A DNA stretch of 43,182 nt from an uncultured Flavobacteriia bacterium (GCA_937975705.1 CALJTX010000042.1:1-43182), one strand, 5' to 3'. Positions 33,114-41,019 are shown, numbered from the stretch's first letter. A program made the numbers and translations. The notes: generated by a model from the sequence alone, not told the origin.

Positions 33114-34247
33114 TCAATTCCTAAAAACTGATGCGGGCTCTAGTTTGGTGATGCGGCGAATCGCAAACAACGTTCCGGAAATGCTGATGACAGCCGTAAT
33201 GACGAAAAAGCCAAATTTGATTGCTGGCGAAAAGGTAAAGAGCGTGCCGGCATTGGCAATCCCATTTCTAAAGCCTTCTATCAAAGCATAACCTATTAAA
33301 AAACCAACGATGGCGTAGAGCGTGGCTTGCATCAGGATGAGCTTTCTGATGTAGCCGTTGGTAGCGCCAATAGCTTTGAGTGTGCCGTAGTCTTTGATAC
33401 GGTCAATAGCGGCAGAGTAGAGGGTGAGCCCAATGATAATAAAGCCAGAAATGAGCGCAAAAATGATGAGCGTCCCGAAAGAAAAGGCAATGCCGCTCGA
33501 TTTGAGAACGGTCAGGATGGTTTGGTTTTTGAATTCTGTTGGCATCCAAGCCTTGACACCTGGAATATTGGCATTGATTGACTGCACGACCTTCTCCATG
33601 TTTTGGGTCTTGTCGACTTCTACTAGGAACGCAGAGGTTTTTGAACCCGAAACGTTGCCCAAGAAACGCGCGCGGTCTATGGTGGTGTAGGAAATGAGGC
33701 CGCCGCCAAAAGAGCGCGCACCTTTGGTGATCGCTGCAATGCGCACTTGTTTGTTGTTGAGTTCGAAATAGTCTCCCTTTTCGGGTTTTCCGAGTGCTTT
33801 GGCATCAAAGAAGTCTACCGAAACAGCGCCGTCTGAAATCAGGTCTTGGGGCTCGCCGTCAAAGAAAATACCTTGTTGAATGCCATTGAACTCAGGGAGC
33901 TCGACACCCACAATGCTAAGGCCCGCTGCGGTGCCGTCTGGGAAGCGTGCAGCTCCGCTTGCAATCACAAACTGATGCGCTTTTTTGATGTGTGGCAAGC
34001 TTTCCATTTCAAAACCCAAGCGCACATCAATTGGGGCCAGCGCATTGACGTTCTCGGTTTTGTTGTCGGTAACCCAAATGTAGCCATCATTGACACGTAC
34101 AAAATAGCACATGGCATTAGTCAAAAAGGTGAAGATGCCCGTTTGTTGCCCTACCAAGAAGATAGAGATGATCACGCCAAACAAAGCGCCAATGCTCTTG
34201 GGCTTGTCGAATTTGATGAATTTAAGGGCGGTGCGCAGTAATTGCAT
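33114..34247 (-). CDS. ABC exporter permease, MacB/DevC type
   Basis: This 377-residue permease has the MacB/FtsX-like layout: an N-terminal helix (about 18-38), a large periplasmic domain (about 40-260), and three C-terminal helices. The end of the first of these carries the coupling sequence YGTLKAIGATNGYIRKLIL. Compared with MacB itself, the ATPase is a separate protein, as in cyanobacterial DevBCA and similar systems. It is last in the operon with the ATPase and the membrane-fusion lipoprotein, and its ATG follows the latter after three bases. The cargo is unknown; DevBCA exports glycolipids. Confidence 0.9.
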   Translation of the reverse strand: MQLLRTALKFIKFDKPKSIGALFGVIISIFLVGQQTGIFTFLTNAMCYFVRVNDGYIWVTDNKTENVNALAPIDVRLGFEMESLPHIKKAHQFVIASGAARFPDGTAAGLSIVGVELPEFNGIQQGIFFDGEPQDLISDGAVSVDFFDAKALGKPEKGDYFELNNKQVRIAAITKGARSFGGGLISYTTIDRARFLGNVSGSKTSAFLVEVDKTQNMEKVVQSINANIPGVKAWMPTEFKNQTILTVLKSSGIAFSFGTLIIFALISGFIIIGLTLYSAAIDRIKDYGTLKAIGATNGYIRKLILMQATLYAIVGFLIGYALIEGFRNGIANAGTLFTFSPAIKFGFFVITAVISISGTLFAIRRITKLEPASVFRN

Positions 34248-34250
34248 GGC

Positions 34251-35183
34251 TTACAAAGAAATGATGCATTCTACTCTGCTGCCAATCAACACCGCTTCGG
34301 GTTGGTCTATGCGCACGCGCACTTCTCTCACACGGCGATCCTCGAGGTTGTCGGCGCGGTCATTGAAGATTGATTTTTTAGACAAAAACGGCGCGCAATA
34401 AACCACAGTTCCTGAGCTGAGTTTTTCTTTGGTCCCTTGGATATTGATTTGAACGCGCTGGCCTTTTTTGACTTTCATGGCAAACAGCTCATCAACTTCA
34501 GTGGTGGCCATGAGGTCGCCTTCAGGTGCAAAATCGGCGAGCTTGCTGCCAATGCCAACGGCTTGCCCTAATTTGACATCCCAGTTCAAAACCATGCCGT
34601 CTGCTGGCGCGTAAATATTCTTTTTGTCGAGGAGTTTTTGTGCGTAGTTGCGTTCAGTCTGTACTTCTCCGATAGAAGCCTGGGCCTCGGCCAAATCTGC
34701 CTTGGCAATTGCGAGGTCTGCTTTTAAATTGTTGTAGATGCTTTCTGAGTCAAAAGCTGCTTTTTGCGTTCCGGCTTGCGCATCGGCCAGGCGGCGGTCG
34801 CGTTTGCGCTCGGTGTCGGCTAAACTGATTTTGAGTTCGATGGCCGCAATTTTTGCTTCGAGGCTCTTGATGCGTTGCTGACGCGTGGCCAAACGGGCAT
34901 CGCTTTGCTGAATTTGTGCGGCATCTACGCTTTGGTCTAAAGTGAGTAGGAGGGTGCCTTTTTTGACAAATTGACCTTCTTGCACATGAATTTGCACAAT
35001 TTTACCTGCGCTTTCCGCACCGAGGGGGCTAATTTTACCAGCCGGTTCTATGCGCGCAATGCCAATGATTTGTTCAATTTTGTCCACCTTGTATTTTTCG
35101 GCTTTGACTTTCTTTTCTTCCTTGCCACCACAAGAGTTGAGGGCTACAAACAGAACGATAGGGGTGATAATTTTCAAATACAT
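34251..35183 (-). CDS. Membrane-fusion lipoprotein, HlyD/DevB-like
   Basis: This 310-residue periplasmic adaptor is anchored as a lipoprotein (VALNSCGG, Cys18). It has a barrel-sandwich half (GKIVQIHVQEGQFVKKGTLL), a long helical hairpin (about 100-185), the matching second half (KNIYAPADGMVLNWDVKLGQAVG) and a beta-barrel. The hairpin, in family members, contacts a TolC-like outer-membrane channel, which is not encoded here. I use the ATG at 35183, one base past the ATPase stop, because it gives a normal lipoprotein signal. It is part of the ATPase-adaptor-permease operon. Confidence 0.9.
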   Translation of the reverse strand: MYLKIITPIVLFVALNSCGGKEEKKVKAEKYKVDKIEQIIGIARIEPAGKISPLGAESAGKIVQIHVQEGQFVKKGTLLLTLDQSVDAAQIQQSDARLATRQQRIKSLEAKIAAIELKISLADTERKRDRRLADAQAGTQKAAFDSESIYNNLKADLAIAKADLAEAQASIGEVQTERNYAQKLLDKKNIYAPADGMVLNWDVKLGQAVGIGSKLADFAPEGDLMATTEVDELFAMKVKKGQRVQINIQGTKEKLSSGTVVYCAPFLSKKSIFNDRADNLEDRRVREVRVRIDQPEAVLIGSRVECIISL

Positions 35184-35184
35184 A

Positions 35185-35895
35185 TCAATGAATGGATAAT
35201 TTTTGTGAGAGGTCTTGTTTGGTGATTTCTTTGGCAAATCCGGCTTCTACTTCTATGATGCGGTCTGCGTATTGGATGAGTCGGGGGTCGTGGGTAACTA
35301 CACAAACGGCTTTGCCATTTCGGGCGAGGTTCACGAGCTCTTGCATGACCGTAGAAATAGAGCTGGCATCTAAAGACGCGGTGGGTTCATCGCAAAGCAC
35401 GAGCTGTGGGTCGGTAACTAAAGCACGGGCAATGGCCACGCGCTGTTGTTGCCCGCCAGAAAGTTGTTTGGGTAAATTGTTTTTGCGGTCGAGCATGCCG
35501 ACGAGTTCGAGGGCAGCTAACGCTTTTTGCTTGGCCTCCGCCCTCTGGATTTTCTTGAGCTGCAAGGGCATCATGACGTTGTCTAGTGCGTTGAGCGGTG
35601 CAATGAGGTTGAAACTCTGAAATACAAAACCAATGGTATGCAAACGCAATGCCGCTAATTCTTTCTGATTGAGTTCATTCACAAACTGATCCTTGACCCA
35701 AAGCTGCCCATAAGATGGATAAATAACGCAGCCCAATAAGGAAAGCAGGGTGGTTTTGCCCGAGCCAGAAGGCCCGATAATGAGCAAGAGCTCACCTGCA
35801 CGAATTTCTAAATCGACAGGCTGCAGCGCAACAATGGTTTGGTCGCCGACTTGGTATTCTTTGCCTACGCCGGCAAGTTTGGCTATCGGATTCAT
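35185..35895 (-). CDS. ABC exporter ATPase, MacB/LolD type
   Basis: This 236-residue ABC ATPase has Walker A GPSGSGKTT, signature LSGGQQQRVAIARAL, Walker B LVLCDEPTASLD and H-loop VVTHD. The pattern (VGDQTIVALQPVDLEI at the start, GFVFQSFNLIAPLNALDNVM after Walker A) is that of the LolD/MacB group that powers lipoprotein, lipid or drug export with an FtsX-like permease. Its ATG overlaps the aldehyde dehydrogenase stop (ATGA at 35892-35895), so translation of the two is coupled. The adaptor and permease follow. Confidence 0.93.
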   Translation of the reverse strand: MNPIAKLAGVGKEYQVGDQTIVALQPVDLEIRAGELLLIIGPSGSGKTTLLSLLGCVIYPSYGQLWVKDQFVNELNQKELAALRLHTIGFVFQSFNLIAPLNALDNVMMPLQLKKIQRAEAKQKALAALELVGMLDRKNNLPKQLSGGQQQRVAIARALVTDPQLVLCDEPTASLDASSISTVMQELVNLARNGKAVCVVTHDPRLIQYADRIIEVEAGFAKEITKQDLSQKLSIH

Positions 35896-37262
35896 GAGAA
35901 TTGAAGTAAGCGTTTGATCCAGTTCATTTTTACAGCCGTATATGGCGGGTACTTCAAAGGTACTTCAAATAAGCGGGGTTTTTCGAAAACAGATTTCCGA
36001 TGTGAAAAAGTTTCAAAACCTGCTTTGCCATGATAGCTTCCTGTTCCGCTCTGGCCAACACCTCCAAAAGGCAAGTTCGGGTTGGTGATGTGCATAATGG
36101 CATCGTTGATGCAGCCGCCACCAAAAGAAAGTTGCCCTAGCCAAGCTGCTTGTTCGGCTTTGTCATTGGAAAACAAATAAGCCGACAACGGTTTTTCGTG
36201 GTCTTGTATATAGCTGAGCGCGTCCTCAAATTTGGTGTAAGGAAGCAAAGGAAGAATAGGACCGAATATTTCTTCCTGCATCACGGCGTCTTCAAAACTG
36301 ATGTCTCTGAGGAGCGTGGGTTCTATGGTTCGGGTATTTCGATCGACCTTTCCTCCGTATGAAACTTTTTCTTTTTGAATGAGCTGCTCCAAGCGCGCTA
36401 AATTCCGTTCATTGATGATTTGCACGTAGTTGTTGTTCGCTACTGCATATTGATTGTTTTCGATTTCTTGTTGCAACAAAACCAAGCATTCACGATAAAT
36501 ACTTTCATGAATAAACACGTAGTCAGGAGCAATGCAGGTTTGCCCAGCGTTCAAGAATTTGGCCCAAACTAGGCGCTTGATGGCCGTTGGTAGATCGGCG
36601 CTAGGGGCAATAATAGCTGGGCTTTTGCCACCGAGCTCAAGGGTAACAGGCGTGAGGTGCTTGGCGGCCGCTTGATATACGATGCGCCCAACGGCCGGGC
36701 TGCCCGTAAAAAAGATTTTGTCAAAGCGCTCGGCAAGCAGTGCGGTGGTTTCTGCTACACCGCCCAATACTACCGTAAAAAGACACGGGTCAAAGTATTG
36801 CGCAACCAGTTCTGCCATGCACTGCGCGCTGTTGGCGGCAAGTTCAGAGGGCTTTAAAATAACGGTGTTGCCAGCTGCCAGTGCGGCAATTGCGGGTGCA
36901 AAAGACAACTGAATAGGGTAGTTCCAGGCGCCAATCACCAAGCATTGCCCATAAGGCTCGGCAACGGTAAAAGATTTGCCAGGTAAATTGACCAAATTGG
37001 TGCTTACTTTCTGGGCTTTCATCCATTTAGGTAAAGCGCGCAATGCTTCATCGATGTCTTTGATCAAAATAGCAAATTCAGTCAGGAAGGCTTCGTGCTC
37101 AGACTTCTGAAAATCGGCATGCACTGCTGCGTAAATCTTGGCTTCGTTTTCTTGCAGTAGCTGCTTGAAGCGCTGCAAAGTACTTTTGCGTGCGGCGAGC
37201 GTTTTGGTATGTTGGGCCTTGAAATATTGGCGCTGCTTGGCAAGTAAATCGGTGAAGTGCAT
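35892..37262 (-). CDS. NAD(P)-dependent aldehyde dehydrogenase, class 3-like
   Basis: This 456-residue enzyme oxidises aldehydes to acids. The catalytic Cys243 (NAGQTCIAPDYV), general base E209 (LELGGKSP), the nucleotide-binding FFTGSPAVGR and the PFGGVGQSG motif are present. The short length without the N-terminal extension, and the overall pattern, match the class 3 group (fatty or aromatic aldehydes, coniferyl aldehyde dehydrogenases). The last roughly 30 residues include a basic, hydrophobic tail (YTAVKMNWIKRLLQF) that could associate with membranes, as in mammalian fatty aldehyde dehydrogenase; this is inference. It is first in an operon with an ABC exporter. Confidence 0.92.
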   Translation of the reverse strand: MHFTDLLAKQRQYFKAQHTKTLAARKSTLQRFKQLLQENEAKIYAAVHADFQKSEHEAFLTEFAILIKDIDEALRALPKWMKAQKVSTNLVNLPGKSFTVAEPYGQCLVIGAWNYPIQLSFAPAIAALAAGNTVILKPSELAANSAQCMAELVAQYFDPCLFTVVLGGVAETTALLAERFDKIFFTGSPAVGRIVYQAAAKHLTPVTLELGGKSPAIIAPSADLPTAIKRLVWAKFLNAGQTCIAPDYVFIHESIYRECLVLLQQEIENNQYAVANNNYVQIINERNLARLEQLIQKEKVSYGGKVDRNTRTIEPTLLRDISFEDAVMQEEIFGPILPLLPYTKFEDALSYIQDHEKPLSAYLFSNDKAEQAAWLGQLSFGGGCINDAIMHITNPNLPFGGVGQSGTGSYHGKAGFETFSHRKSVFEKPRLFEVPLKYPPYTAVKMNWIKRLLQFS

Positions 37263-37319
37263 GTCTGAAAGTTTGTACTAAAGTTAAAACACCTCAAGTC
37301 TAAAAGGGTTTAAATTTTA

Positions 37320-37327
37320 TATATTTG
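37320..37327 (+). promoter_or_regulatory. -7 box (TATATTTG) for the DoxX-like gene
   Basis: This is a perfect TAnnTTTG match 15 bases before the ATG at 37343, the same sequence as the clpC box. The -33 element is not clear. Confidence 0.5.
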
Positions 37328-37342
37328 ATAAAAAAATAATTT

Positions 37343-37708
37343 ATGAAAGCTACAAAAATCACCTACTGGGTCACAACCACCATTCTTTTTTTAATGGAAG
37401 GCCTCATGCCGGCACTTACTTCTCAATCCGAAATGGCTAAAGAAGGGATCTCTCATTTGGGTTACCCAGCTTATTTTGGTGTCACATTAGTTATTTTTAA
37501 AGTACTTGGTGCCCTTGTGTTGATCATTCCGAAAATCCCGACCAAAATCAAAGATTGGGCCTACGGTTGTTTTGCCATCGAATTTTTGTTTGCAGCCATT
37601 AGCCACGGTGCAGTAGACGGCATCAATGGACAAACTTTCTTCCCTTTTGTTATTTTGGCTATTCTATTTTTATCTTACAACGCTTACCACAAACTACAGC
37701 AAAACTAG
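37343..37708 (+). CDS. DoxX-like small membrane protein
   Basis: This 121-residue protein has four predicted membrane helices and reads as a DoxX-like (DoxX_2) family member: ITYWVTTTILFLMEG, then HLGYPAYFGVTLVIFKVLGALVLI, followed by WAYGCFAIEFLFAAISHGAVDG and a last helix FVILAILFLSYNAY. The GYP..F...L...K.LG pattern is a family hallmark. Members are of unclear function, some linked to redox or quinone processes. A VF530-like gene starts three bases after its stop. Confidence 0.85.
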   Translation: MKATKITYWVTTTILFLMEGLMPALTSQSEMAKEGISHLGYPAYFGVTLVIFKVLGALVLIIPKIPTKIKDWAYGCFAIEFLFAAISHGAVDGINGQTFFPFVILAILFLSYNAYHKLQQN

Positions 37709-37711
37709 GGC

Positions 37712-37933
37712 ATGCAAGAACAGCCCAATAACCCGCTGCACGGCGTCAAGTTAGCAGATATGTTGGAATCCTTAGTCGAGAACTACGGCTGGGAGCACAT
37801 GGCCTTCAAGGTCAATATCAATTGCTTCAAAATTGATCCTTCGATAAAGTCGAGTTTGGTTTTTCTGCGCCGCACTGCCTGGGCTAGAAACAAAGTGGAG
37901 GCGATGTATTTAGAAATGATGCGCAAGAAATGA
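37712..37933 (+). CDS. VF530-like (DUF2132) small DNA-binding protein
   Basis: This 73-residue protein carries the VF530 signature almost throughout: NPLHGVKLADMLESLVENYGW, then INCFKIDPSIKSSLVFLRRT and the end WARNKVEAMYL. The family is named after a Vibrio fischeri protein whose structure suggests DNA binding. Its role is not established. It is placed three bases after the DoxX-like gene, and its stop overlaps the next start (ATGA at 37930-37933). Confidence 0.9.
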   Translation: MQEQPNNPLHGVKLADMLESLVENYGWEHMAFKVNINCFKIDPSIKSSLVFLRRTAWARNKVEAMYLEMMRKK

Positions 37934-38526
37934 CGGCAATGAAAATAATCAACACCTTTTTTGTTGCCATCCTTCTGCTGTCTTTTCGTTCAGACAATCT
38001 ACCAATAGATTTTCAAGCACTTCTGACCCGCGCGCAAATGACTTTCGATGCGCCGCCTAAGCTTGTCATGCAAGAATGCATCGAGAACAGGCAGATGAAC
38101 TACGAATACGCCCTCAAGCATCCCAAAAAGAAATTTGAAATTCGCTACGCCATTCGTCCGCTGGACCTCCAAATTGAAAAGTACAAAGAATGGGAAAAAA
38201 ACAAAAAGCCTGGCGATATTTCCATTCACCCCAACAAGCTTTACAATCCCATGATTCAGGCCACACTCCTGAACATCTCTGGCGGCCAACTCCCCGAAAT
38301 CAACACCTTCGGTAAAGCTGCGGTAGCCAAAGAATTCAACGCAGATTGGGGTGCAACCGCATTTGCCAGCCTCGACAAAGAATTTGGTCAAGACTACAAG
38401 TATTGCCTCGTCGTAGCCCTGCACAAAGACAATCTTGCAGACGCCTACATCTTCTATTTAGCCAACGACCGCAATGTGATTCTCAAAAATATGGAGACAG
38501 CATTCCATGCGTTGAGGTTTAAGTGA
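37930..38526 (+). CDS. Exported protein of unknown function
   Basis: This 198-residue protein starts at an ATG overlapping the VF530 gene stop; the ATG at 37939 is an alternative that gives a cleaner signal peptide (MKIINTFFVAILLLSF). The mature part is mixed alpha/beta, with a Lys-rich middle (HPKKKFEIRYAIRPLDLQIEKY) and a C-terminal segment (YKYCLVVALHKDNLADAYIFYLAND) that looks like a beta-hairpin. I do not recognise the family. By position it belongs to the DoxX-VF530 unit. Confidence 0.75.
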   Translation: MTAMKIINTFFVAILLLSFRSDNLPIDFQALLTRAQMTFDAPPKLVMQECIENRQMNYEYALKHPKKKFEIRYAIRPLDLQIEKYKEWEKNKKPGDISIHPNKLYNPMIQATLLNISGGQLPEINTFGKAAVAKEFNADWGATAFASLDKEFGQDYKYCLVVALHKDNLADAYIFYLANDRNVILKNMETAFHALRFK

Positions 38527-38571
38527 TTTGCATTTTTCGCAAGTTTCATAAACATTCTTGTTGATTTCCGT

Positions 38572-38602
38572 TTTGCTGCGCGCAACTCAGCTGCTATTTT
38601 CG
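38572..38602 (+). promoter_or_regulatory. Promoter (TTTG-N19-TATTTTCG) for the outer-membrane-like gene
   Basis: The -33 TTTG (38572-38575) and the -7 box TATTTTCG (38595-38602, one mismatch to TAnnTTTG) are 19 bases apart, the expected Bacteroidota spacing. The ATG at 38614 follows after 11 bases. This is the best two-part promoter in the window. Confidence 0.55.
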
Positions 38603-38613
38603 AAAGAAAAAAC

Positions 38614-39078
38614 ATGAAATACACTTTGTTTTTTGCAGCATTGTTTTGTTTGAATATTGCCAGCGCACAGCAGAATTTGAGGCTAACTAATAGCAAAGGG
38701 TTTGGAGGCCAATTTGGAGGTCCAACCAGCATGGCATCGGTATATTACAACGTATTTCTCGATCAGAATAGCAACATTGAGTTCGGTTTAGGTCTGATTG
38801 GTGCTTATGGCGGCTACCGTTATTATTTTGGAAAAGCCGACAGTCCTCAGGTTGTTTCGCCTTATATAGGTGCGCTTGTCAGTATTATTCCACCTTTGAC
38901 ATCAAAACAAAGTACACGACTTTTTTATTTTCCGATTGGGATACAGGCGATGTCTAAAGATGGATGGAATGTCTCTCTTGAAGTTGCACCGATTTTAATG
39001 CGAGAGCTCGGTGCACCTTCCGGGACACCAAATGACCTGTTTGCATTTGGAGCGCTGCGCTTTGGAAAGAATTTTTAG
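38614..39078 (+). CDS. Small outer-membrane beta-barrel-like protein
   Basis: This 154-residue protein has a signal peptide (cleavage after ASA, before QQN). The rest is rich in Gly and aromatic residues in alternating beta-strand patterns (ASVYYNVFLDQNSNIEFGLG, AYGGYRYYFGK, RLFYFPIGIQAM, WNVSLEVAPILM), and it ends in a terminal Phe (FGKNF), as in barrel proteins of the outer membrane. I could not assign a known family. The copy appears to be a single-gene unit with its own promoter. Confidence 0.7.
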   Translation: MKYTLFFAALFCLNIASAQQNLRLTNSKGFGGQFGGPTSMASVYYNVFLDQNSNIEFGLGLIGAYGGYRYYFGKADSPQVVSPYIGALVSIIPPLTSKQSTRLFYFPIGIQAMSKDGWNVSLEVAPILMRELGAPSGTPNDLFAFGALRFGKNF

Positions 39079-39119
39079 GTTAAATGATTTTAATTTAATT
39101 TTTCTTGAAAATAAATACT

Positions 39120-39127
39120 TACTTTTG
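39120..39127 (+). promoter_or_regulatory. -7 box (TACTTTTG) for higBA
   Basis: This is a perfect TAnnTTTG match 25 bases before the higB ATG. A palindrome begins two bases after it, as expected for an autoregulated toxin-antitoxin promoter. Confidence 0.5.
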
Positions 39128-39128
39128 A

Positions 39129-39139
39129 CGTTAGTAACG
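39129..39139 (+). promoter_or_regulatory. Palindromic operator candidate for HigA
   Basis: CGTTAGTAACG is a perfect 5-1-5 palindrome. Flanking TTTTG and CAAAA extend the symmetry after two mismatched positions. It overlies the expected transcription start, so HigA binding would block the promoter. Confidence 0.5.
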
Positions 39140-39152
39140 CAAAACGATATGA

Positions 39153-39434
39153 ATGATCAAATCTTTTAGCGATAAAGAAACAGAAAAGGTATGGAACGCA
39201 ATTCGATCTAAAAAATTGCCAAGCGAAATTCAAGAAGTGGCAAGACGTAAACTCAGAATGTTGAACAGTGCTCAAGACATAAATGATTTAAGGATTCCTC
39301 CTTCAAATCGTTTGGAAAAACTAAAAGGTTTACAAGCTGATTTTTATAGTATTCGCATTAATGACCAATGGAGAATTGTTTTCCAATGGATGCAAAATGA
39401 TGCATTCAATATCCGAATCATAGATTATCATTAA
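39153..39434 (+). CDS. higB: HigB-type toxin (RelE/ParE superfamily)
   Basis: This 93-residue protein matches HigB/RelE-superfamily mRNA interferases of the host-inhibition type: MIKSFSDKETEKVW, then ARRKLRMLNSAQDINDLRIP, SNRLEKLKG, and the conserved end YSIRINDQWRIVFQW followed by IRIIDYH. Family toxins cut mRNA on the ribosome, and the C-terminal Arg and His residues fit the active site. It precedes its antitoxin gene, the reversed order typical of hig modules, with a nine-base gap. Confidence 0.93.
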   Translation: MIKSFSDKETEKVWNAIRSKKLPSEIQEVARRKLRMLNSAQDINDLRIPPSNRLEKLKGLQADFYSIRINDQWRIVFQWMQNDAFNIRIIDYH

Positions 39435-39443
39435 ATTAAAGAC

Positions 39444-39746
39444 ATGAGCAAACTAAAAAACATACATCCCGGCGAAATCTTACAAGAAGAATTCTTGCTA
39501 CCAATGCAAATTTCCGCTTACCGATTGGCAAAAGAAACCTTTTTGCCTCAAACACGCATTTCAGAGATTATCAAAGGCCGTAGAAGAATTACTGCAGACA
39601 CCGCCTTGCGCTTTGCTAAGTTTTTTGGCACGAGCGCAAAGTTTTGGCTTGGCCTACAAGACGACTACGATTTAGAGGAGGAGAAGTCATTGAAATCAAG
39701 AGAATTCACAACCATTAAGCCCTACAGCGTGGCAAATGCTTTATAA
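39444..39746 (+). CDS. higA: HigA-type antitoxin (XRE-family HTH)
   Basis: This 100-residue protein begins with the HigA signature (NIHPGEILQEEFLLPMQIS), then an HTH of the XRE family (AYRLAKETFLPQTRISEIIKG, with RRRITADTALRFAKFF following) and FWLGLQDDYDLE. It should bind HigB and neutralise it and also repress the operon, probably at the palindrome upstream of higB. It ends 12 bases before the convergent DUF4919 gene. Confidence 0.94.
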   Translation: MSKLKNIHPGEILQEEFLLPMQISAYRLAKETFLPQTRISEIIKGRRRITADTALRFAKFFGTSAKFWLGLQDDYDLEEEKSLKSREFTTIKPYSVANAL

Positions 39747-39758
39747 GCTTAATTAGAT

Positions 39759-40430
39759 TTACAACCCCAACTTCTTATATCCCTCAAAAACCTTTGAAGT
39801 TTCAAAGTAATAGGTCTTCTTTTTACCGTCTACTTTGACATTCATTTGGTCGCAGATGTGGCGCTTTTCTTCTGTGATACTTTGTTCGAGTAATTGCGCG
39901 TCGATCATGGTCAGAATAAAATACTCTTCTTCTACTTGAATCACGGGCCAAGCAGTAGCGCAAGTTTGGCCGTCGCCATTTTTGACGATGGAATTGAGTA
40001 GGCCAAATTGTATTGCTTTGTACTTGGCCGCATTGATGGTGTCGCCCACAATTTTATAGGTCTGACGCAAAATTTTGTGTGCCAACATATTAGTGTAATC
40101 GATGCTGAGCATTTGTTTGGTGGTGGAAATGATGTCTGAATAAGCGCTTTTCTCCATCTGACCATACATGGCTTTTTTCAGGCTATCGAGTTCTCGCATT
40201 TTTCCAGATGCCACCCGAAACTGCTCACTTTCGATAAAACTGTAACGGAAAGCCAAATAATCGATATCGGTTTGGCCGTTTTCAAGTTGCTGAACCGTTT
40301 TACTAAAATCGTCGTCAAATGAGGGTACAATTACTTGTGGTTGCACTTGCCCAAAAGAAAACGTTGTCTTAAAAGTGAGCAGGAGTAGGCCTAAAAAGCG
40401 AAGGTTGAAGGGGAGCAATTTTACTGTCAT
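39759..40430 (-). CDS. DUF4919 family exported protein
   Basis: This 223-residue protein has a signal peptide (cleavage near FSFGQ). The pattern (DYLAFRYSFIES, SIDYTNMLAHKILRQTYKIVG, then LLNSIVKNGDGQTCATAWPVI and VEEEYFILTM) fits DUF4919, a Bacteroidota family without known function. It begins with an ATG at 40430; a divergent gene starts 91 bases away, and the gap contains nested inverted repeats. Confidence 0.78.
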   Translation of the reverse strand: MTVKLLPFNLRFLGLLLLTFKTTFSFGQVQPQVIVPSFDDDFSKTVQQLENGQTDIDYLAFRYSFIESEQFRVASGKMRELDSLKKAMYGQMEKSAYSDIISTTKQMLSIDYTNMLAHKILRQTYKIVGDTINAAKYKAIQFGLLNSIVKNGDGQTCATAWPVIQVEEEYFILTMIDAQLLEQSITEEKRHICDQMNVKVDGKKKTYYFETSKVFEGYKKLGL

Positions 40431-40459
40431 CTGATTGATTTTGTTTAAATTTAGTCAAA

Positions 40460-40501
40460 AACTGTTAGTACAGATTGTAAAATGCGTCATTACAAACAGT
40501 T
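40460..40501. repeat. Nested inverted repeats in a divergent intergenic gap
   Basis: AACTGTT (40460-40466) pairs with AACAGTT (40495-40501), and inside it TTGTAA (40475-40480) pairs with TTACAA (40490-40495), sharing one base. It lies between the divergent DUF4919 gene and the membrane protein gene and may be an operator. The function is unproven. Confidence 0.35.
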
Positions 40502-40521
40502 AAAACGTCGAACAAACTAGA

Positions 40522-41019
40522 ATGAAACGCTACCACCTTCAATTCAATCCTGACGACAAAAGCTTCGCGCTTAGCTTGAAAGTCAAGCCGGTGCCGTTTT
40601 TAGTGAAACTGGTCATCTTGTTGTTTGGAATAGCAGCGATCTTACTGCCCATTGCGTTTTTTGTGCTGCAAGCCAGTGGTTCAAAAATGGGCTATAAAGT
40701 TCATTTTGCTCACTTGTTGATTTTTGCCCTTCAGGTGGGTGTCGCCTATTTTTTACTTCGCCTTTACCTCTGGAATGCATTCGGAACGGAGCATTTTACG
40801 TACGCCAACAAGCAGCTTCAGCATTGGGTCAATTACAAGTGGTTTAGTCAGCAAAGGCACGCTATTGACTGTGCTGAATTTCCGACTCTAAATTTTGAAA
40901 AGGGTCAAGACCAAGAACAGCGCCTCGTTTTCCTTGCTGACAATCAAACCATTCATAGCACAATTAGCCTGACCACTGCTGATATCGAAAGTTTGAAAAC
41001 TGCATTTGAAAAACGATGA
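40522..41019 (+). CDS. Two-helix membrane protein of unknown function
   Basis: This 165-residue protein has a short cytosolic N-terminus, two membrane helices (about FLVKLVILLFGIAAILLPIA and HLLIFALQVGVAYFLLRLY), and a roughly 75-residue C-terminal cytosolic domain with strands and a final helix (TADIESLKTAFEK). This layout is like small membrane proteins with a bacterial PH-like domain. The gene at 41515 has the same layout but little sequence identity. The start is the ATG at 40522. Confidence 0.7.
   Translation: MKRYHLQFNPDDKSFALSLKVKPVPFLVKLVILLFGIAAILLPIAFFVLQASGSKMGYKVHFAHLLIFALQVGVAYFLLRLYLWNAFGTEHFTYANKQLQHWVNYKWFSQQRHAIDCAEFPTLNFEKGQDQEQRLVFLADNQTIHSTISLTTADIESLKTAFEKR

Noticed and set aside
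39432..39439. TAAATTAA four bases before higA as a leaderless box
   Set aside because: It mismatches the core and starts with the higB stop codon in an AT-rich gap; chance is likely, and higA is expected to be cotranscribed with higB.
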